Shown here: positions 18,659 through 28,884 of the stretch, piece by piece
Layout of the letters: every line of letters begins with the position of its first letter
Position numbering within the stretch: the first letter of the stretch is position 1
Origin: Flavivirga jejuensis
GTDB lineage: Bacteria > Bacteroidota > Bacteroidia > Flavobacteriales > Flavobacteriaceae
Direction: 5' to 3'
DNA length: 64,000 nucleotides
Assembly: GCF_030540765.1 (NCBI RefSeq)
Contig: NZ_JAUOEL010000009.1
Span: forward strand, 248,001 to 312,000
Translations under genes and position numbers: made by a program
The notes under the pieces: generated by a model
The model's input: only the letters and a program-made list of their open reading frames with translations
The model's database searches: none
What the model was told of the DNA's origin: nothing

Positions 18659-20155
18659 ATGAACATATATAGTAAACATAAAACCATTTTGCTGGAATGT
18701 ATTTATATCCTGTATATCGTATTGTTTGTATATGCGGCAATAAGCAAATTTTTGGTTTTTGATGAATTTATGATTCAGATAGGGCAATCTCCCGTACTTA
18801 CCACTTATGCAGGTTGGTTGGCCTGGATAGTACCTTCTATTGAGATCCTAATCGCATTGATGCTAATCATACCACGATTTAGGTTGCTAGCCTTATATGC
18901 TGCTTTTACACTTATGGCCATGTTCACGACCTATATCGTTATCATTTTGAATTTTAGTGATCATATTCCTTGTTCCTGTGGGGGTGTTTTGGAAAAATTG
19001 GATTGGACCGAGCATCTAATCTTCAATATAATCTATGTTGTTCTTGCTTTTATTGGGATTATAATAATCCGTAAAAAACCATATCCCTCACTTTTCTTCT
19101 GCATGGTATGTGGTATCGGTTTTATTGCTTTATTATTTACCCTTTCAGAAAAGGGATTACATCGTGACAATAGTTTTATTCGGCGATTTCCTGGGCATCC
19201 TGCAATAAAAGCCAAAGCACTGGATCTTACATACAATTCCTATTATATTGCTGGAGCTGATGCTGGACAGATTTATCTGGGTAATTTCACAGCACCTCTA
19301 AATCTAATGATCCTAGACACATCCCTTCAGAAAAAACAGGAGATCCGTTTAGCTTTGGATCAAGACAGCCTACTGTTCCAATTTGTACAGCTCCGGGTGA
19401 TCCCACCCTATTTCTTCCTCGTGGACGGTATAACGCCCTATATCTCCAGAGGCAATACAACAGATTGGAAAGCCCACTCCATCATGGACAAACCCGCTTA
19501 TTTTTCGAAGGTAACCCCCATCGATTCCGCTAGTTTAGCCATTCAATCAGTCAGCAGTCGAACCAAGGAAAATGTCCTTGGTAAAATAAGCCTTTCAGAC
19601 ACCAGTAAGGTTACCTTCTCCTACAACCTGTTACAAAGACAAATAGATGGTCTATTTGATACCGATGGAGTTCTTCAATACAATCATCAATTACAGAAAT
19701 TGGTGTATACATACTTCTATCGCAATCAATATATTGTTGCTGATAAAGACTTACAATTGAACTTTTTCGGAAAAACCATTGATACCATAAGCCGTGCTCA
19801 AATAAAAGTGGGTACCATAACTTCCAAAAATCAACAAAAACTGGCTGCGCCCGCTCTTTTGGTAAACAAGTACAGTGCAACTTATGGCAGCTATCTTTTT
19901 GTTAACTCTAAATTGATAGGGCGCTACGAGTCTATTGATATCTGGAAACAGGCTTCTATTATTGATGTATACAACCTTATGGACAATACATATGAGTTTA
20001 GTTTTTATGTTTATAATATAGGGAAGGATACGCTTAAAACGTTTCGGGTACTTAATGATAAATTTATTGGGTTGATTGGTAATCATATTGTTACTTATCA
20101 GCTTAACAGGAATCGTTTTAAGAACCTATTGCCAGTTTCTAAAGACAATTTTTAA
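18659..20155 (+). CDS. MauE/DoxX-like membrane protein with C-terminal extracytoplasmic domain
   Basis: 498 aa from the ATG at 18659, chosen because the first membrane helix follows immediately. The N-terminal 160 residues hold four to five helices with the CSCGG motif after the third, typical of MauE-type proteins (redox partners in methylamine dehydrogenase maturation). Residues about 175-490 form a soluble beta-rich domain that may be a propeller (RRFPGHPAIKAKALDL, repeated short strands). Bacteroidota often place such fusions beside a DUF6520 peptide and SusC/SusD genes. A role in exported-protein redox or folding is plausible but unproved. It converges on the SusD gene across a 302-base gap (20156-20457) in which I see nothing. 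Confidence 0.8.
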   Translation: MNIYSKHKTILLECIYILYIVLFVYAAISKFLVFDEFMIQIGQSPVLTTYAGWLAWIVPSIEILIALMLIIPRFRLLALYAAFTLMAMFTTYIVIILNFSDHIPCSCGGVLEKLDWTEHLIFNIIYVVLAFIGIIIIRKKPYPSLFFCMVCGIGFIALLFTLSEKGLHRDNSFIRRFPGHPAIKAKALDLTYNSYYIAGADAGQIYLGNFTAPLNLMILDTSLQKKQEIRLALDQDSLLFQFVQLRVIPPYFFLVDGITPYISRGNTTDWKAHSIMDKPAYFSKVTPIDSASLAIQSVSSRTKENVLGKISLSDTSKVTFSYNLLQRQIDGLFDTDGVLQYNHQLQKLVYTYFYRNQYIVADKDLQLNFFGKTIDTISRAQIKVGTITSKNQQKLAAPALLVNKYSATYGSYLFVNSKLIGRYESIDIWKQASIIDVYNLMDNTYEFSFYVYNIGKDTLKTFRVLNDKFIGLIGNHIVTYQLNRNRFKNLLPVSKDNF

Positions 20156-20457
20156 TAAAACATGCGCTGTTCCTATTTTATGCTTTAAACCTTCCGCAAG
20201 CTCTGGGTAGTCTAGCTCAGCAAGACTAAGTAACTTTAAATTGCCTTTTTAGTTTGACCGACAATTAATAACTATTTTGTCAATTCGAGACCAAAAAAAA
20301 ATTCTCAAGCGAATAAATGACGGGTTAGAGTCATAAATTATGAATTAAAATGAGCTACAGAAAACGAATTTGCTTATCGAAGCGCACTACATATAATTAC
20401 AACCTAAAAGACAAGCAATTACGAAAACACATCAATAATAGTAATAACGGCATATTA

Positions 20458-21867
20458 TTAATAACCCTCATTTTGTGGCTCCAAATTTGGATTAAGCAAT
20501 AGCTCCGTTTCGGGAATGGGCAATAAAATGTCGGTGGCTTTCCAACCAGATTTAATGGGTGCCAATACATCAGCAGTTTTTCCCATCCGTTTTAAATCGA
20601 ACCAACGGTGTCCTTGTTCTGTGAACAGTTCTACCCATCGCTCGTGCAAGATGGCATCCAACAGGTCTTTCAAAGTGCTAGCTGTGGTATCATTCAAACC
20701 TGCCCGATTTCTAATGGCATTTATATCTTTTTGAGCACCAAGGAGATCTCCTAATTGTGCCCTGGCTTCCGCTCGTATTAAATATTGTTCTGCCAAACGA
20801 AACTGTATAGAATATTCAACTGAAGTTGTTTCTGTTAGGGATGCTTCTTTATATTTAAAGGCATGATACCAGGTAGCTGTGCCATGGGCTGCTTTTATCC
20901 AATGCAATTGGCGCAGATCATCAGGTTCAAAGGCATTGACTAAAACAGGACTCAACACTGGATTATTAAGAGGCTCTGCGGTGAATATAAAAAATGCGCC
21001 CTCACTAGTATTTTCGCCATCGGAATCTGGCTTAAATTGCCATATAGTCCCAGACGCATCCTTTAGAAAGACCTTATTCAAATCGGATTCCAGGGCTCCA
21101 AATTTAGTGATAATTCTATCAGAAAAAGCTTCAGCCAAGGTCCATTGCTCGGTATATAAATATGCCCGAGCTAGAACGGCCTCGACCACCGCAGCATAAG
21201 GACGCACCTTCTCTCCGCTAATATCTGTATCGGGCAATAAGTCTAGTGCCAAGCTTAAATCTTTTATAATTTGATCGTACACCAAAACTCTGGACATACG
21301 GGACACCGTTGTGTTTTTTCTATAATCTGTAATCGTGATATAGGGAATGTTCCCAAAAAGTTCCACGAGCAATAGATGCAGATAAGCTCTAATAAACAGT
21401 GCCTCCCCCGTAAACTGACCCGCTTCCTCTGAAGTCAGGGACACCGAATTCCCAACACCTTCTATAATAGCATTGGCTGCATAAATTTGATTATAAGTGC
21501 TGTTCCACAAGTTCAATACGGTTAAGTCGCTTGCTAATAGCGTATGGTTTTGATACTGATAATTTGACGCATTAGAATCATATGATTCCAATTCATCGGT
21601 ATATAATCCCATCACAATACCCAGATGATGAGATGCCAGCCCTTGATCATCCCGCATTTTGACATAGCTATTTTTTAAAGCGGCTTCAGCTGTTTCTGGA
21701 TTAGTAAAGACATCTTCTACCGATAATTTGTTTTTGGGAAGCTCTACGTCCACAAAATCGGTACAGGCGGTTAACAAAAGTATTAAAATGGGTAGGTATA
21801 ACTGATTGCATACTCTTAATCCTTTTTTGGAAACCCATCGATATTGTTTTAAATTTGTGTGCTTCAT
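20458..21867 (-). CDS. SusD/RagB-family outer-membrane lipoprotein
   Basis: 469 aa, surface lipoprotein that binds substrate and caps the SusC transporter. Lipoprotein signal with lipobox LLLTAC near residue 35, then the conserved FVDVELPKNKLSVEDVF opening of RagB/SusD proteins. Middle helices are TPR-like (QFTGEALFIRAYLHLLLVELFG), and the C-terminus has AIRNRAGL and ILHERWVELFTEQGHRWFDLKR, hallmarks of the family. Encoded directly downstream of susC in the same direction. The substrate cannot be read; there is no adjacent glycoside hydrolase, so a peptide or other ligand is as likely as a glycan. Confidence 0.95.
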   Translation of the reverse strand: MKHTNLKQYRWVSKKGLRVCNQLYLPILILLLTACTDFVDVELPKNKLSVEDVFTNPETAEAALKNSYVKMRDDQGLASHHLGIVMGLYTDELESYDSNASNYQYQNHTLLASDLTVLNLWNSTYNQIYAANAIIEGVGNSVSLTSEEAGQFTGEALFIRAYLHLLLVELFGNIPYITITDYRKNTTVSRMSRVLVYDQIIKDLSLALDLLPDTDISGEKVRPYAAVVEAVLARAYLYTEQWTLAEAFSDRIITKFGALESDLNKVFLKDASGTIWQFKPDSDGENTSEGAFFIFTAEPLNNPVLSPVLVNAFEPDDLRQLHWIKAAHGTATWYHAFKYKEASLTETTSVEYSIQFRLAEQYLIRAEARAQLGDLLGAQKDINAIRNRAGLNDTTASTLKDLLDAILHERWVELFTEQGHRWFDLKRMGKTADVLAPIKSGWKATDILLPIPETELLLNPNLEPQNEGY

Positions 21868-21903
21868 TTTATTTTGTTTTATTTTGTTTTTTTATAGGTT
21901 AAG

Positions 21904-21923
21904 ATTCCCTCCTTCGAGGGAAT
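21904..21923 (-). other. Hairpin between susC and susD
   Basis: Perfect 8-bp stem (ATTCCCTC / GAGGGAAT) with a CTTC loop in the 74-base gap between the two genes. It may lower read-through or stabilise the susC part of the mRNA; it lacks a T-run on either strand. Confidence 0.5.
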
Positions 21924-21941
21924 GACAAAAACATCTCTAAT

Positions 21942-24900
21942 TTAAAAACCTAGCTGCATGCCCAAAGTAAATTGTCGCAATAAGGGGAGATACGAATTAT
22001 TTGTCTGTTCTGGGTCTCCGCTTCCATATTTAGTAAACGTTAAAAGGTTTTGACCTTGTAGGCAGATCCTAATATCCATACCAGGGATGTTAGCCTTAGG
22101 AATGGTATAGATTAAAGAGACATTTCTAAGCCGTATAAAGGAGGCATCCGTATAAATCGCATTACTTTTATTGTATAGATTATAGTTATTATTAATCTCT
22201 GAATCTAGATTTCCTATAGTATAACGCCTTATTAGAGTATCATCTCCAACATGCTGCCAGCGATTTAACACAGATACTGGTTGATTATCGGGTCCTGCCC
22301 CAGGAGCCCCTAATCGGTCTGAAAGTGTATTGACAGACCTTTGCTTCTTAAACTGGAAAAACACCTCCAAGCTCCAGTTCTTATAACTTATCGTATTATT
22401 TAGAGCCCCATAAAATTTTGGTGCGGTATCCTCGATCCATTGACGATCTGGGGATGAAATCTCATCATCCTTATTATAGTCTTCAAATTGATACAGCCCT
22501 GTATCTGGATTTACTCCAATAGTATGGAATAGCTTTACAATGTTTATAGGCTTACCTAAAGCAAGTTTATCCTTATACGTAGAGTTTTCTAAGCCATCAA
22601 ATTTTACCAGCTTATTTTTGGGTACCGATATATTAAAGGTGGTCGTCCATTTAAAATGATTGTTTTGAATATTTACAGACTGGAAGTCTATTTCAAGACC
22701 CGTGTTTTCTACAGTAGCATCAAAATTATCATTGATAAAACTAAAACCTGTGGTTCCAGGTAAAGGAACCTCTACCAGTTGGTTAGAAGACTGGTTTCTG
22801 TACCATGCTGTTGTGAGCAACACACGATCCTTAAAAAAACCTAACTCTAAAGCGGCTTCAAACTTCTGGTTTGCTTCCCAAAAAAAATCAGGGTTGAATA
22901 GACTTGCAAGTTCCAGGGTGGAACCATTATAGCTCCCACCCGACGTCTCATAGGAATTATAAAATCCGTAATCTTCTATAGTATCGCTACCTGTAATCCC
23001 ATAACTGCCCCGAAGCTTTCCAAAACTTAAAACCTTAAATAGGCTTTCCTTTAAAAACAACCATGCAACACCTACCGCTCCAAAATTACCAAATTGCTTG
23101 CCTGGTCCGAAGCGAGAGGAACCATCCCGACGTCCCGTTAGGTTTAGAATATAAGTATCGTCCCAATTAATATTAATCCTGCCAAAGACCGCTTGATAAT
23201 TATATACCGAGTCTTCATCTAACAACACAGAGGTTTGATCTGCGGCCGACAGATCTAAGATTTGGCTGTAACTAGGGAAACCTAAACCGTGATGACTGAT
23301 CTGATTTGATTTTTGTTTCTGAAATGTTGTTCCCAACAAGATGTTAATACTGACCTTCTCCCAGTCCTTTTGCCAGTTAATCTGTGGCTCAACAATCCAA
23401 GATTGACTTGATACAGTATTGGTGAGAACGCTCGACGTTTTACTCGAGCGTGAAGGACTAGGGGCATACTGTGACGCTGGGTTTGTTTTGTACAGATCCA
23501 TACTGTAACCTGTATAGCCCAGATTGGCTTTAAACACCAAGGCTGGCATGAGGGCATATGAAACATCCCAATTCATGATAAGGTTACTGGTCTGTGATCG
23601 ATACTTGGCTTCCAACTGCCCCAATGGGTTACCAAAGGTATTGTTTTCCCAATTTAAATCACCCTTTTCATCGTACAATGCAGGGGCGTTGGGTGGCAAC
23701 CTATGGGCTAAATCAGTAAATCGGCTACTAAAACCAGGAAGTTGATTGTCGTCTGACGCATACTGCATTGTGCCATTTATTTGGAAGCGTTTATTGACCG
23801 ATTGGTGGTTGATATTATTATGTACCGAAACCTTCCTGTAGTTGGAATCCCCAATATACACTGTAGTTTCGTTTTGATAGCCACCACTAATTAAAAACTG
23901 AGTCTGTTCGTTACCTCCTGAAAAAGACAATTGCGCCCTCTTCCGATAGGCGGTATCACCAATAAGCACGTCTTGCCAATCGGTATAACGTTCCTGGTTC
24001 CAAGTATATAAATCATTAGCCCCTCTTTTAAGAATAGCAGGCAAGGTTTCAAGCGTATACCCTCCATTGGCAATCGCTTCTAATCGCATTTCTAAATATT
24101 GCTCGGTATTCAATAAATCTGCAAAACTGGAATGCGGTACAGCCGCCAGACTCGTACTTACATGCACCTCCATCCTTACTTTTCCTGTCTTCCCTTTTTT
24201 GGTCGTGATGAGTACCACACCATTAGCCCCTCGGGATCCATAGATCGCCGTGGCATCGGCATCCTTGAGCACCTCTATGCTTTCAATACTGGCAGGGTTT
24301 ATTAAATTTAAAGGGCTTATCTCCCCGCCTGGGACGATTTGGCCTGAGATCTTTATATCCCCTAATGACTGGGAAGCATAGGGTACTCCATCTACTATAA
24401 ACAAAGGATGCGTACTCCCTGGGTTAAAATCTTTACGTATAAAATTCTTACCTCGAATCTCAATATTAAAACCGCTCCCAGAAACGCCCGAATACTGAGT
24501 AATATTTACACCTGGAATATAACCTTGCATGGCAGCCAGAGGGTTGGATACGGGTTGTTTTTCTATGGTCTTTGCATTCATTTTGTAAATACTTCCTGTT
24601 GTTTCTCTTTGGAAGGTATTATAATAACCTGCATTGATGGTTACTTCATTCAGGCTACTAACACCTTCTTTAAGGGACACATTAATGGTGGTTCCTGCCT
24701 GACCAGCAGACAGGTGGTTGCCTACCGTTATTTCTTGTGTTTCAAAACCCAAACTTGAAAAGACCAGTATATTGGCTGGATCTGGCACTGTGAGGCTGTA
24801 CTGCCCATCTAAATTGGTGCCTGTGCCTGTGGTGGTGCCTTTTATTAAGACTGTTGCTCCTGGTATCGGGAAGCCAGATTGGTCTGTAATGGTTCCAGTA

Positions 24901-25091
24901 ACTATTTGTTGTTGGGCTTTGGAATGATTCGCTTTATCTTCATTGATTATGGTTTTTGCATGTTGAGAACCTACATACTTTGGCGTCAAACTAAACAGTG
25001 TTGTACAAAACAAGACTATAAAAGTGTTCATCAGGTGTTTTAAGGAGGAGGAGGCTTTTCTTAATTTAATGCCTTTAAATTTACAAGTCAT
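21942..25091 (-). CDS. SusC/RagA-family TonB-linked outer-membrane transporter
   Basis: 1049 aa. Imports large nutrients through a 22-strand barrel powered by TonB-ExbBD. The N-terminus has a signal segment (MNTFIVLFCTTLFSL), then a carboxypeptidase-regulatory-like domain (VTGTITDQSGFPIPGATV, residues about 64-145), then the plug (NPLAAMQGYIPGVNI, PLFIVDGVP, and the SusC signature IESIEVLKDADATAIYGSRG near 265-285). The C-terminus ends in an aromatic beta-signal (RQFTLGMQLGF). Length is normal. It forms a pair with the SusD gene downstream. No anti-sigma/sigma pair lies upstream, so the regulation is not visible here. Confidence 0.96.
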   Translation of the reverse strand: MTCKFKGIKLRKASSSLKHLMNTFIVLFCTTLFSLTPKYVGSQHAKTIINEDKANHSKAQQQIVTGTITDQSGFPIPGATVLIKGTTTGTGTNLDGQYSLTVPDPANILVFSSLGFETQEITVGNHLSAGQAGTTINVSLKEGVSSLNEVTINAGYYNTFQRETTGSIYKMNAKTIEKQPVSNPLAAMQGYIPGVNITQYSGVSGSGFNIEIRGKNFIRKDFNPGSTHPLFIVDGVPYASQSLGDIKISGQIVPGGEISPLNLINPASIESIEVLKDADATAIYGSRGANGVVLITTKKGKTGKVRMEVHVSTSLAAVPHSSFADLLNTEQYLEMRLEAIANGGYTLETLPAILKRGANDLYTWNQERYTDWQDVLIGDTAYRKRAQLSFSGGNEQTQFLISGGYQNETTVYIGDSNYRKVSVHNNINHQSVNKRFQINGTMQYASDDNQLPGFSSRFTDLAHRLPPNAPALYDEKGDLNWENNTFGNPLGQLEAKYRSQTSNLIMNWDVSYALMPALVFKANLGYTGYSMDLYKTNPASQYAPSPSRSSKTSSVLTNTVSSQSWIVEPQINWQKDWEKVSINILLGTTFQKQKSNQISHHGLGFPSYSQILDLSAADQTSVLLDEDSVYNYQAVFGRININWDDTYILNLTGRRDGSSRFGPGKQFGNFGAVGVAWLFLKESLFKVLSFGKLRGSYGITGSDTIEDYGFYNSYETSGGSYNGSTLELASLFNPDFFWEANQKFEAALELGFFKDRVLLTTAWYRNQSSNQLVEVPLPGTTGFSFINDNFDATVENTGLEIDFQSVNIQNNHFKWTTTFNISVPKNKLVKFDGLENSTYKDKLALGKPINIVKLFHTIGVNPDTGLYQFEDYNKDDEISSPDRQWIEDTAPKFYGALNNTISYKNWSLEVFFQFKKQRSVNTLSDRLGAPGAGPDNQPVSVLNRWQHVGDDTLIRRYTIGNLDSEINNNYNLYNKSNAIYTDASFIRLRNVSLIYTIPKANIPGMDIRICLQGQNLLTFTKYGSGDPEQTNNSYLPLLRQFTLGMQLGF

Positions 25092-26506
25092 TTTTTTAGT
25101 TGCTTTTTTAAATTAATTAATACTATAGGGAGATGCAGTTTATTATTTATCAAGAGAGGTGAACTGCTTGCTTTTCGTTTTAAGAAGTTTTTATCTTAGT
25201 TGAGAGATTACTGATTAGTTTTCAATCTAATCCTTTTAGTTTTAGTCTTGGTTTAATGGAGTTTGTATGATTTGTCAGCCTGTAATCTGGCATTCTCATT
25301 AAAAAGGGCTCTTGTACTTTTTCTTTACGCTCGACTCTTAGCGCCGTGTCGCGTCGTTCTTTATTTATATCTCTTATACCTTTATTTTTAATGCTTTTTA
25401 ACCTGCTTTATGTGTGGTTCTTACACCAATTATAATTCAAACTATTTATAACTCATTTTGAGTGATAATTGGTATTATATATGAGTGTATCTTTTCGTTG
25501 TTTCATCGAAGCTCTCAGATCTTTCTAAGTCATCAATAGGTTTCATTCTTACAGCAAGGCTATTCTTTTTTAAAAGCAGACTTATTTTAATTAGAATTGC
25601 CCATTTAGACTATTTTTAGGTTATGAATTCATCTTCTTTTTTTATGATTCAAAAAACCCTATCTGTCGGAAGCCCTAAGTTTTATCTTTTTTTTACAGCA
25701 GTACGAAGGAACAAAAGACTAAATTTGGATGGGTATTATTTTTTACTTCAATAAAAAATGAGAGATTTAAGAAATTAATACTGTTGTAGTTAACACAATA
25801 AAAAAATAAAAGTGGGTGGGCTTAATTGTTAAAATTTGTTTGAATTTGTATAACTGTTAACTACCTACTGATCAATGTCTATCCCGCTAGTGCGGAAATG
25901 TTTTCCGTGCCCACAAGAAAATTAAAAAGCTTTTAAATAGTTTTTTGTGACCGAGAAAGGATTAACTCGCTACGCTCCTTTTCCCCTTAAAACTCCGATT
26001 TGAAAACAAAAAATGCATATTAACAAATTCAAACTGACTTGATTTGACGCATGACTTTTTATTTATTCGTGACCACCGCGAAGGGATTCGAACCCCGTCC
26101 GTAACCAGTAACCTTTATAGGTGTTTGAAGATGTCATTAATTTGAGGTGGCTATATAACTACCATACCAATTGATTTAGTTTGTTCACCAATGACTTTCA
26201 ATCTATGATAAAGATACAAATTTTATCAGATATCCATATAAACTATAATTAAGAGAACCCTCATAATATAAAATTTTATTTCAAACACTCTACGCTACAA
26301 CATTTGTTTCCATTTCTTTTTAGTTATAATAATTTAAGAAGTTTTTATTTGGTTTTAATACACAAAATTCTAATATTTATACAACACAAATATCTAATAT
26401 GTGTGCGTCACAAAAATCTAATTAGTATAAATCTCTATATATGTACACTCCACTCACCTATTGTTTTACCAAAATTCTATGAGATCGTTTATAAAACTGA
26501 TTTAAG
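25092..26506. other. Long gene-free stretch
   Basis: About 1.4 kb of AT-rich sequence upstream of susC without a credible gene on either strand. It contains the repeat at 26067-26216, described separately. The rest may hold the susC leader, but I cannot identify a convincing promoter. Confidence 0.45.
26067..26216. repeat. 150-bp direct repeat, copy A, with tRNA-3'-end-like segment (possible att site)
   Basis: Homologous along its length to 33024-33172 (shared tracts TCGTGACC, AACCAGTAA, CTTTATAGGTG, TTAATTTGAGGT, CAATGACT). On the minus strand it reads GGTTACTGGTTACGG followed by GGGTTCGAATCCC, the T-arm sequence of a tRNA, but no tRNA body precedes it. This is the appearance of a tyrosine-recombinase attachment site left after integration at a tRNA end. 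The site assignment is inference. Confidence 0.6.
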
Positions 26507-26812
26507 CTATTTTATTATATAGCCACCAGAAACTTCTTCATATGCTTCTATTAAAGAAATAAAAGATTTCATTTTACTTAGAAATGGAGTTTTTAAAAAC
26601 CCTAACTCTTTATTTGGGTCTAATTCTATTACCATATCAAATGCTTCGACGTAATTGGTTGTCTTAATCTTTTCATTGCGAAAAACCTGCTTAACATCAT
26701 TTAACCAATTTTCTCTATTGTTTGCAATTTGTCCAAAATATCTATTTTTAATATCAAATATTTCATTCCAAGATGTGATTTTTTCGCTTTTAGTATTAAA
26801 ATCAACAGCCAC
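26507..26812 (-). CDS. Hypothetical protein, possibly a gene fragment
   Basis: 101 aa from a GTG. The frame stays open for about 12 codons upstream before a TAA, with no ATG. The composition is protein-like (hydrophilic, helical; WNEIFDIKNRYFGQI, AFDMVIELDP) but I do not recognise the family. It lies just downstream of hsdM remnants in the same direction and may be the tail of another lost gene of that locus. Confidence 0.35.
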   Translation of the reverse strand: MAVDFNTKSEKITSWNEIFDIKNRYFGQIANNRENWLNDVKQVFRNEKIKTTNYVEAFDMVIELDPNKELGFLKTPFLSKMKSFISLIEAYEEVSGGYIIK

Positions 26813-26829
26813 ATCATTTTTGCTAAAAA

Positions 26830-27231
26830 CAATAGTTCTGATTGTATTGTCCGTTTAGTTCTTTCCTTTAATTTATTTGTTTTAGGAGGATAAACTCTAT
26901 TTAAATTAATAGAGACAGTTTCACTATTAATTTTACCAATAAAATGTATTTAAATTGTCCTTGAAGTTTTTTATTTTGAATTGATTTTTCCCTTTCAACA
27001 TTAAGTTTCAAGTTAAGTTTATCCATAACTAATTTTTCATAGCCTAAAGAAAGCGTATCACAATCTTCAATATTCAGATGTGTAATTCCATACATCATAA
27101 GATTCATCAGACCTATTCGCTCCATAGTTTAGTCAATATCAAAGTCATAAAAAGTAGTTGTTTTTAGCTTTTCAAGTTTACCCTTATTTTCTATTTCATC
27201 AAAAAGCTTTCCAGTGTTTCATTAACATCGT
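26830..27231 (-). pseudogene. Remnant of a type I restriction-modification methylase (hsdM)
   Basis: Pieces in different frames read like HsdM: ETL / GKLFDEIENKGKLEKLK, FYDFDID, an in-frame TAA, then MERIGLMNLMMYGI and DTLSLGYEKL, followed in yet another frame by SELLFL. FxGxDID...RIGLMNLxxHGI...DTLS is the N6-adenine methylase core around the SAM pocket; the catalytic NPPF/NPPY segment that should follow is absent. At least one stop and two frameshifts make it inactive. Neither hsdS nor hsdR is present. Confidence 0.65.
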
Positions 27232-27464
27232 AGAGAAAGTTTTTAGAAGAAAAAAAATAAGAAAAAGAGTAATTTAAACTTTGCTTTATAAACTAAAATC
27301 AAATAGTTTTTATTGTTATTAATTACTTATCAATGTACATAGAAGTTTTACTTGAACATATGTCTTTTTTGGAGAAGTTAAGCAGAAAAAAGAGTATTAC
27401 ATTTTGAAAATATTTTATAGAAAGAAAAATAATTACTATTAAAATTGGGTTTTGCTTGTGGGAA

Positions 27465-28211
27465 TTATAATTTTGGATATTCTATTCCTAAATACTGATA
27501 CAAACGTCTTACTTTCATACGCCATTTAATACTTGCCATATGCCAAGATTTACTCCCTTCAATATTTAAAATATTATCGTGAGAATGACGCATTTTTTGT
27601 TTTGCAACCATTCTTTTGTCAAAAAGTAGAAGTAGATGAGGGTTATCAATTGGGTCTGGATCCTCATCTAAATCAAATATATTTCTATCTGTAGCCTTGT
27701 TAAACTTTTCATTTTTAGATTTCAACATATTATATAAATCAAATAAGTTTTCTGATTCTGTGATATATTCTAAATCATAAATGTCCTTTTTAGCAGGACG
27801 ACTTGCGCAACTCACTAATTTAAAAAGCCCTATATCTTTTACATCATAACAACGGACTCCTTTAATTATTTCAAAATCATAGAGTGCTTTCATATTCTGA
27901 ATAATATCTACCTTTATTGTAACATTCTTTTTAGCTATATAAAAGCGTATATCTACAAATTGGTCATTCTCTTTTATAGGATATACAATATTCATTAATT
28001 TATCACCATAAAATGCTTTGGTTTCTGTTTCAATTTGTTCAAATCCTTTAACACCAATAATGTTGGTAGAAAATAAATCAATATCTTCAGATATTCTGTG
28101 ATTAAAGCGTAATGCTAAATTTGTACCACCTGCTAATGCAAAATCAGACAGACTTGGCAATTCTTGCAATTCTTTAATTGTTTGTAAAAGTAATTTGGAA
28201 ACCGCTTGCAT
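27465..28211 (-). CDS. AbiEii/AbiGii-type nucleotidyltransferase toxin
   Basis: 248 aa. Family members add nucleotides to RNA (tRNA in characterised cases) and stop growth, acting in type IV toxin-antitoxin and abortive phage defence. The N-terminus has the nucleotidyltransferase core: FALAGGTNLALRFNHR, then SEDIDLF with the two metal-binding Asp near residue 42-44; a third acidic residue is likely in TIKVDII near 100. KxxDIYDLEY near 140 is also typical. It starts 3 bases after the stop of its partner gene, as antitoxin-toxin pairs do. Appears intact, so probably functional. Confidence 0.88.
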   Translation of the reverse strand: MQAVSKLLLQTIKELQELPSLSDFALAGGTNLALRFNHRISEDIDLFSTNIIGVKGFEQIETETKAFYGDKLMNIVYPIKENDQFVDIRFYIAKKNVTIKVDIIQNMKALYDFEIIKGVRCYDVKDIGLFKLVSCASRPAKKDIYDLEYITESENLFDLYNMLKSKNEKFNKATDRNIFDLDEDPDPIDNPHLLLLFDKRMVAKQKMRHSHDNILNIEGSKSWHMASIKWRMKVRRLYQYLGIEYPKL

Positions 28212-28214
28212 TAT

Positions 28215-28502
28215 TTATACTACGTAACGGTAGAAAGGTTTTATATTATATCGTTTACTTACTAATATACATACTTGATTACTAATATTCTCTTTGGTAT
28301 GTTTTAGAATTTGTACAATATCTCTTTTAGAATAATACTCTTCTAACACTTTAATATCTTTAGGAAAAGAATCTTCATTCGTAGCATATAAAGCTCTTGG
28401 AATAATAATATTCTTATCTCTTTTAATAGATAATTTACTACTATCCATATCCCAAAATATATGGTTAGGGAATACTTTTGATATGTCTACTCTTGCTTTC
28501 AA
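28215..28502 (-). CDS. Antitoxin partner of the AbiEii-type toxin (DUF6922-like)
   Basis: 95 aa. FPNHIFWDMDSSKLSI and IIIPRAL near the N-terminus followed by a short helical part resemble the DUF6922 proteins that Bacteroidota encode directly upstream of AbiEii nucleotidyltransferases. It is much shorter than classical AbiEi antitoxins, lacking the large C-terminal domain. A promoter and an inverted repeat lie just upstream, suggesting autoregulation. The antitoxin role is inferred from context. Confidence 0.7.
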   Translation of the reverse strand: MKARVDISKVFPNHIFWDMDSSKLSIKRDKNIIIPRALYATNEDSFPKDIKVLEEYYSKRDIVQILKHTKENISNQVCILVSKRYNIKPFYRYVV

Positions 28503-28537
28503 AACTTCTTTATATATAATTCCTTTTAATACTTCAA

Positions 28538-28565
28538 TGTATTGAGTATATACAATACAAATATA
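28538..28565 (-). promoter_or_regulatory. Promoter and operator of the AbiE-type pair
   Basis: On the minus strand a TATATTTG -7 element (28565-28558) is followed by the inverted repeat TGTATTG / CAATACA (28538-28559, 8-base spacer), which overlaps the expected transcription start. This suits autorepression by the antitoxin. The remainder of the 382-base gap up to 28884 shows nothing else. Confidence 0.55.
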
Positions 28566-28884
28566 TGAAATAGTATTTAATTAAATGTCTATTAACATTA
28601 TGTATATAAGCAATAGTTGTTCCAATTGTTCCATTACTATTATTAATAACATTTATATGTATTAGACGTTTAATAGAATAATACATTACAGCTACTATAA
28701 TAGTAAAATAATTATTTAGTTTTTAGTCACAAGAAAATACTAATTACAGAAAAAAGACGCGACATTTTTAACACAAGAAGAATTGAATAAAATTGAATAC
28801 ATACAAGAAAACCCGTTTTATTGTGCATGAAAAACTAATACGCACAATAAAATAATATTTTGTGTATACAAAAGATATAGTTCA

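Noticed and set aside
26067-26140. A tRNA gene on the minus strand
   Set aside because: Only the T-arm-like GGGTTCGAATCCC is there; no D-arm or anticodon arm can be formed upstream.
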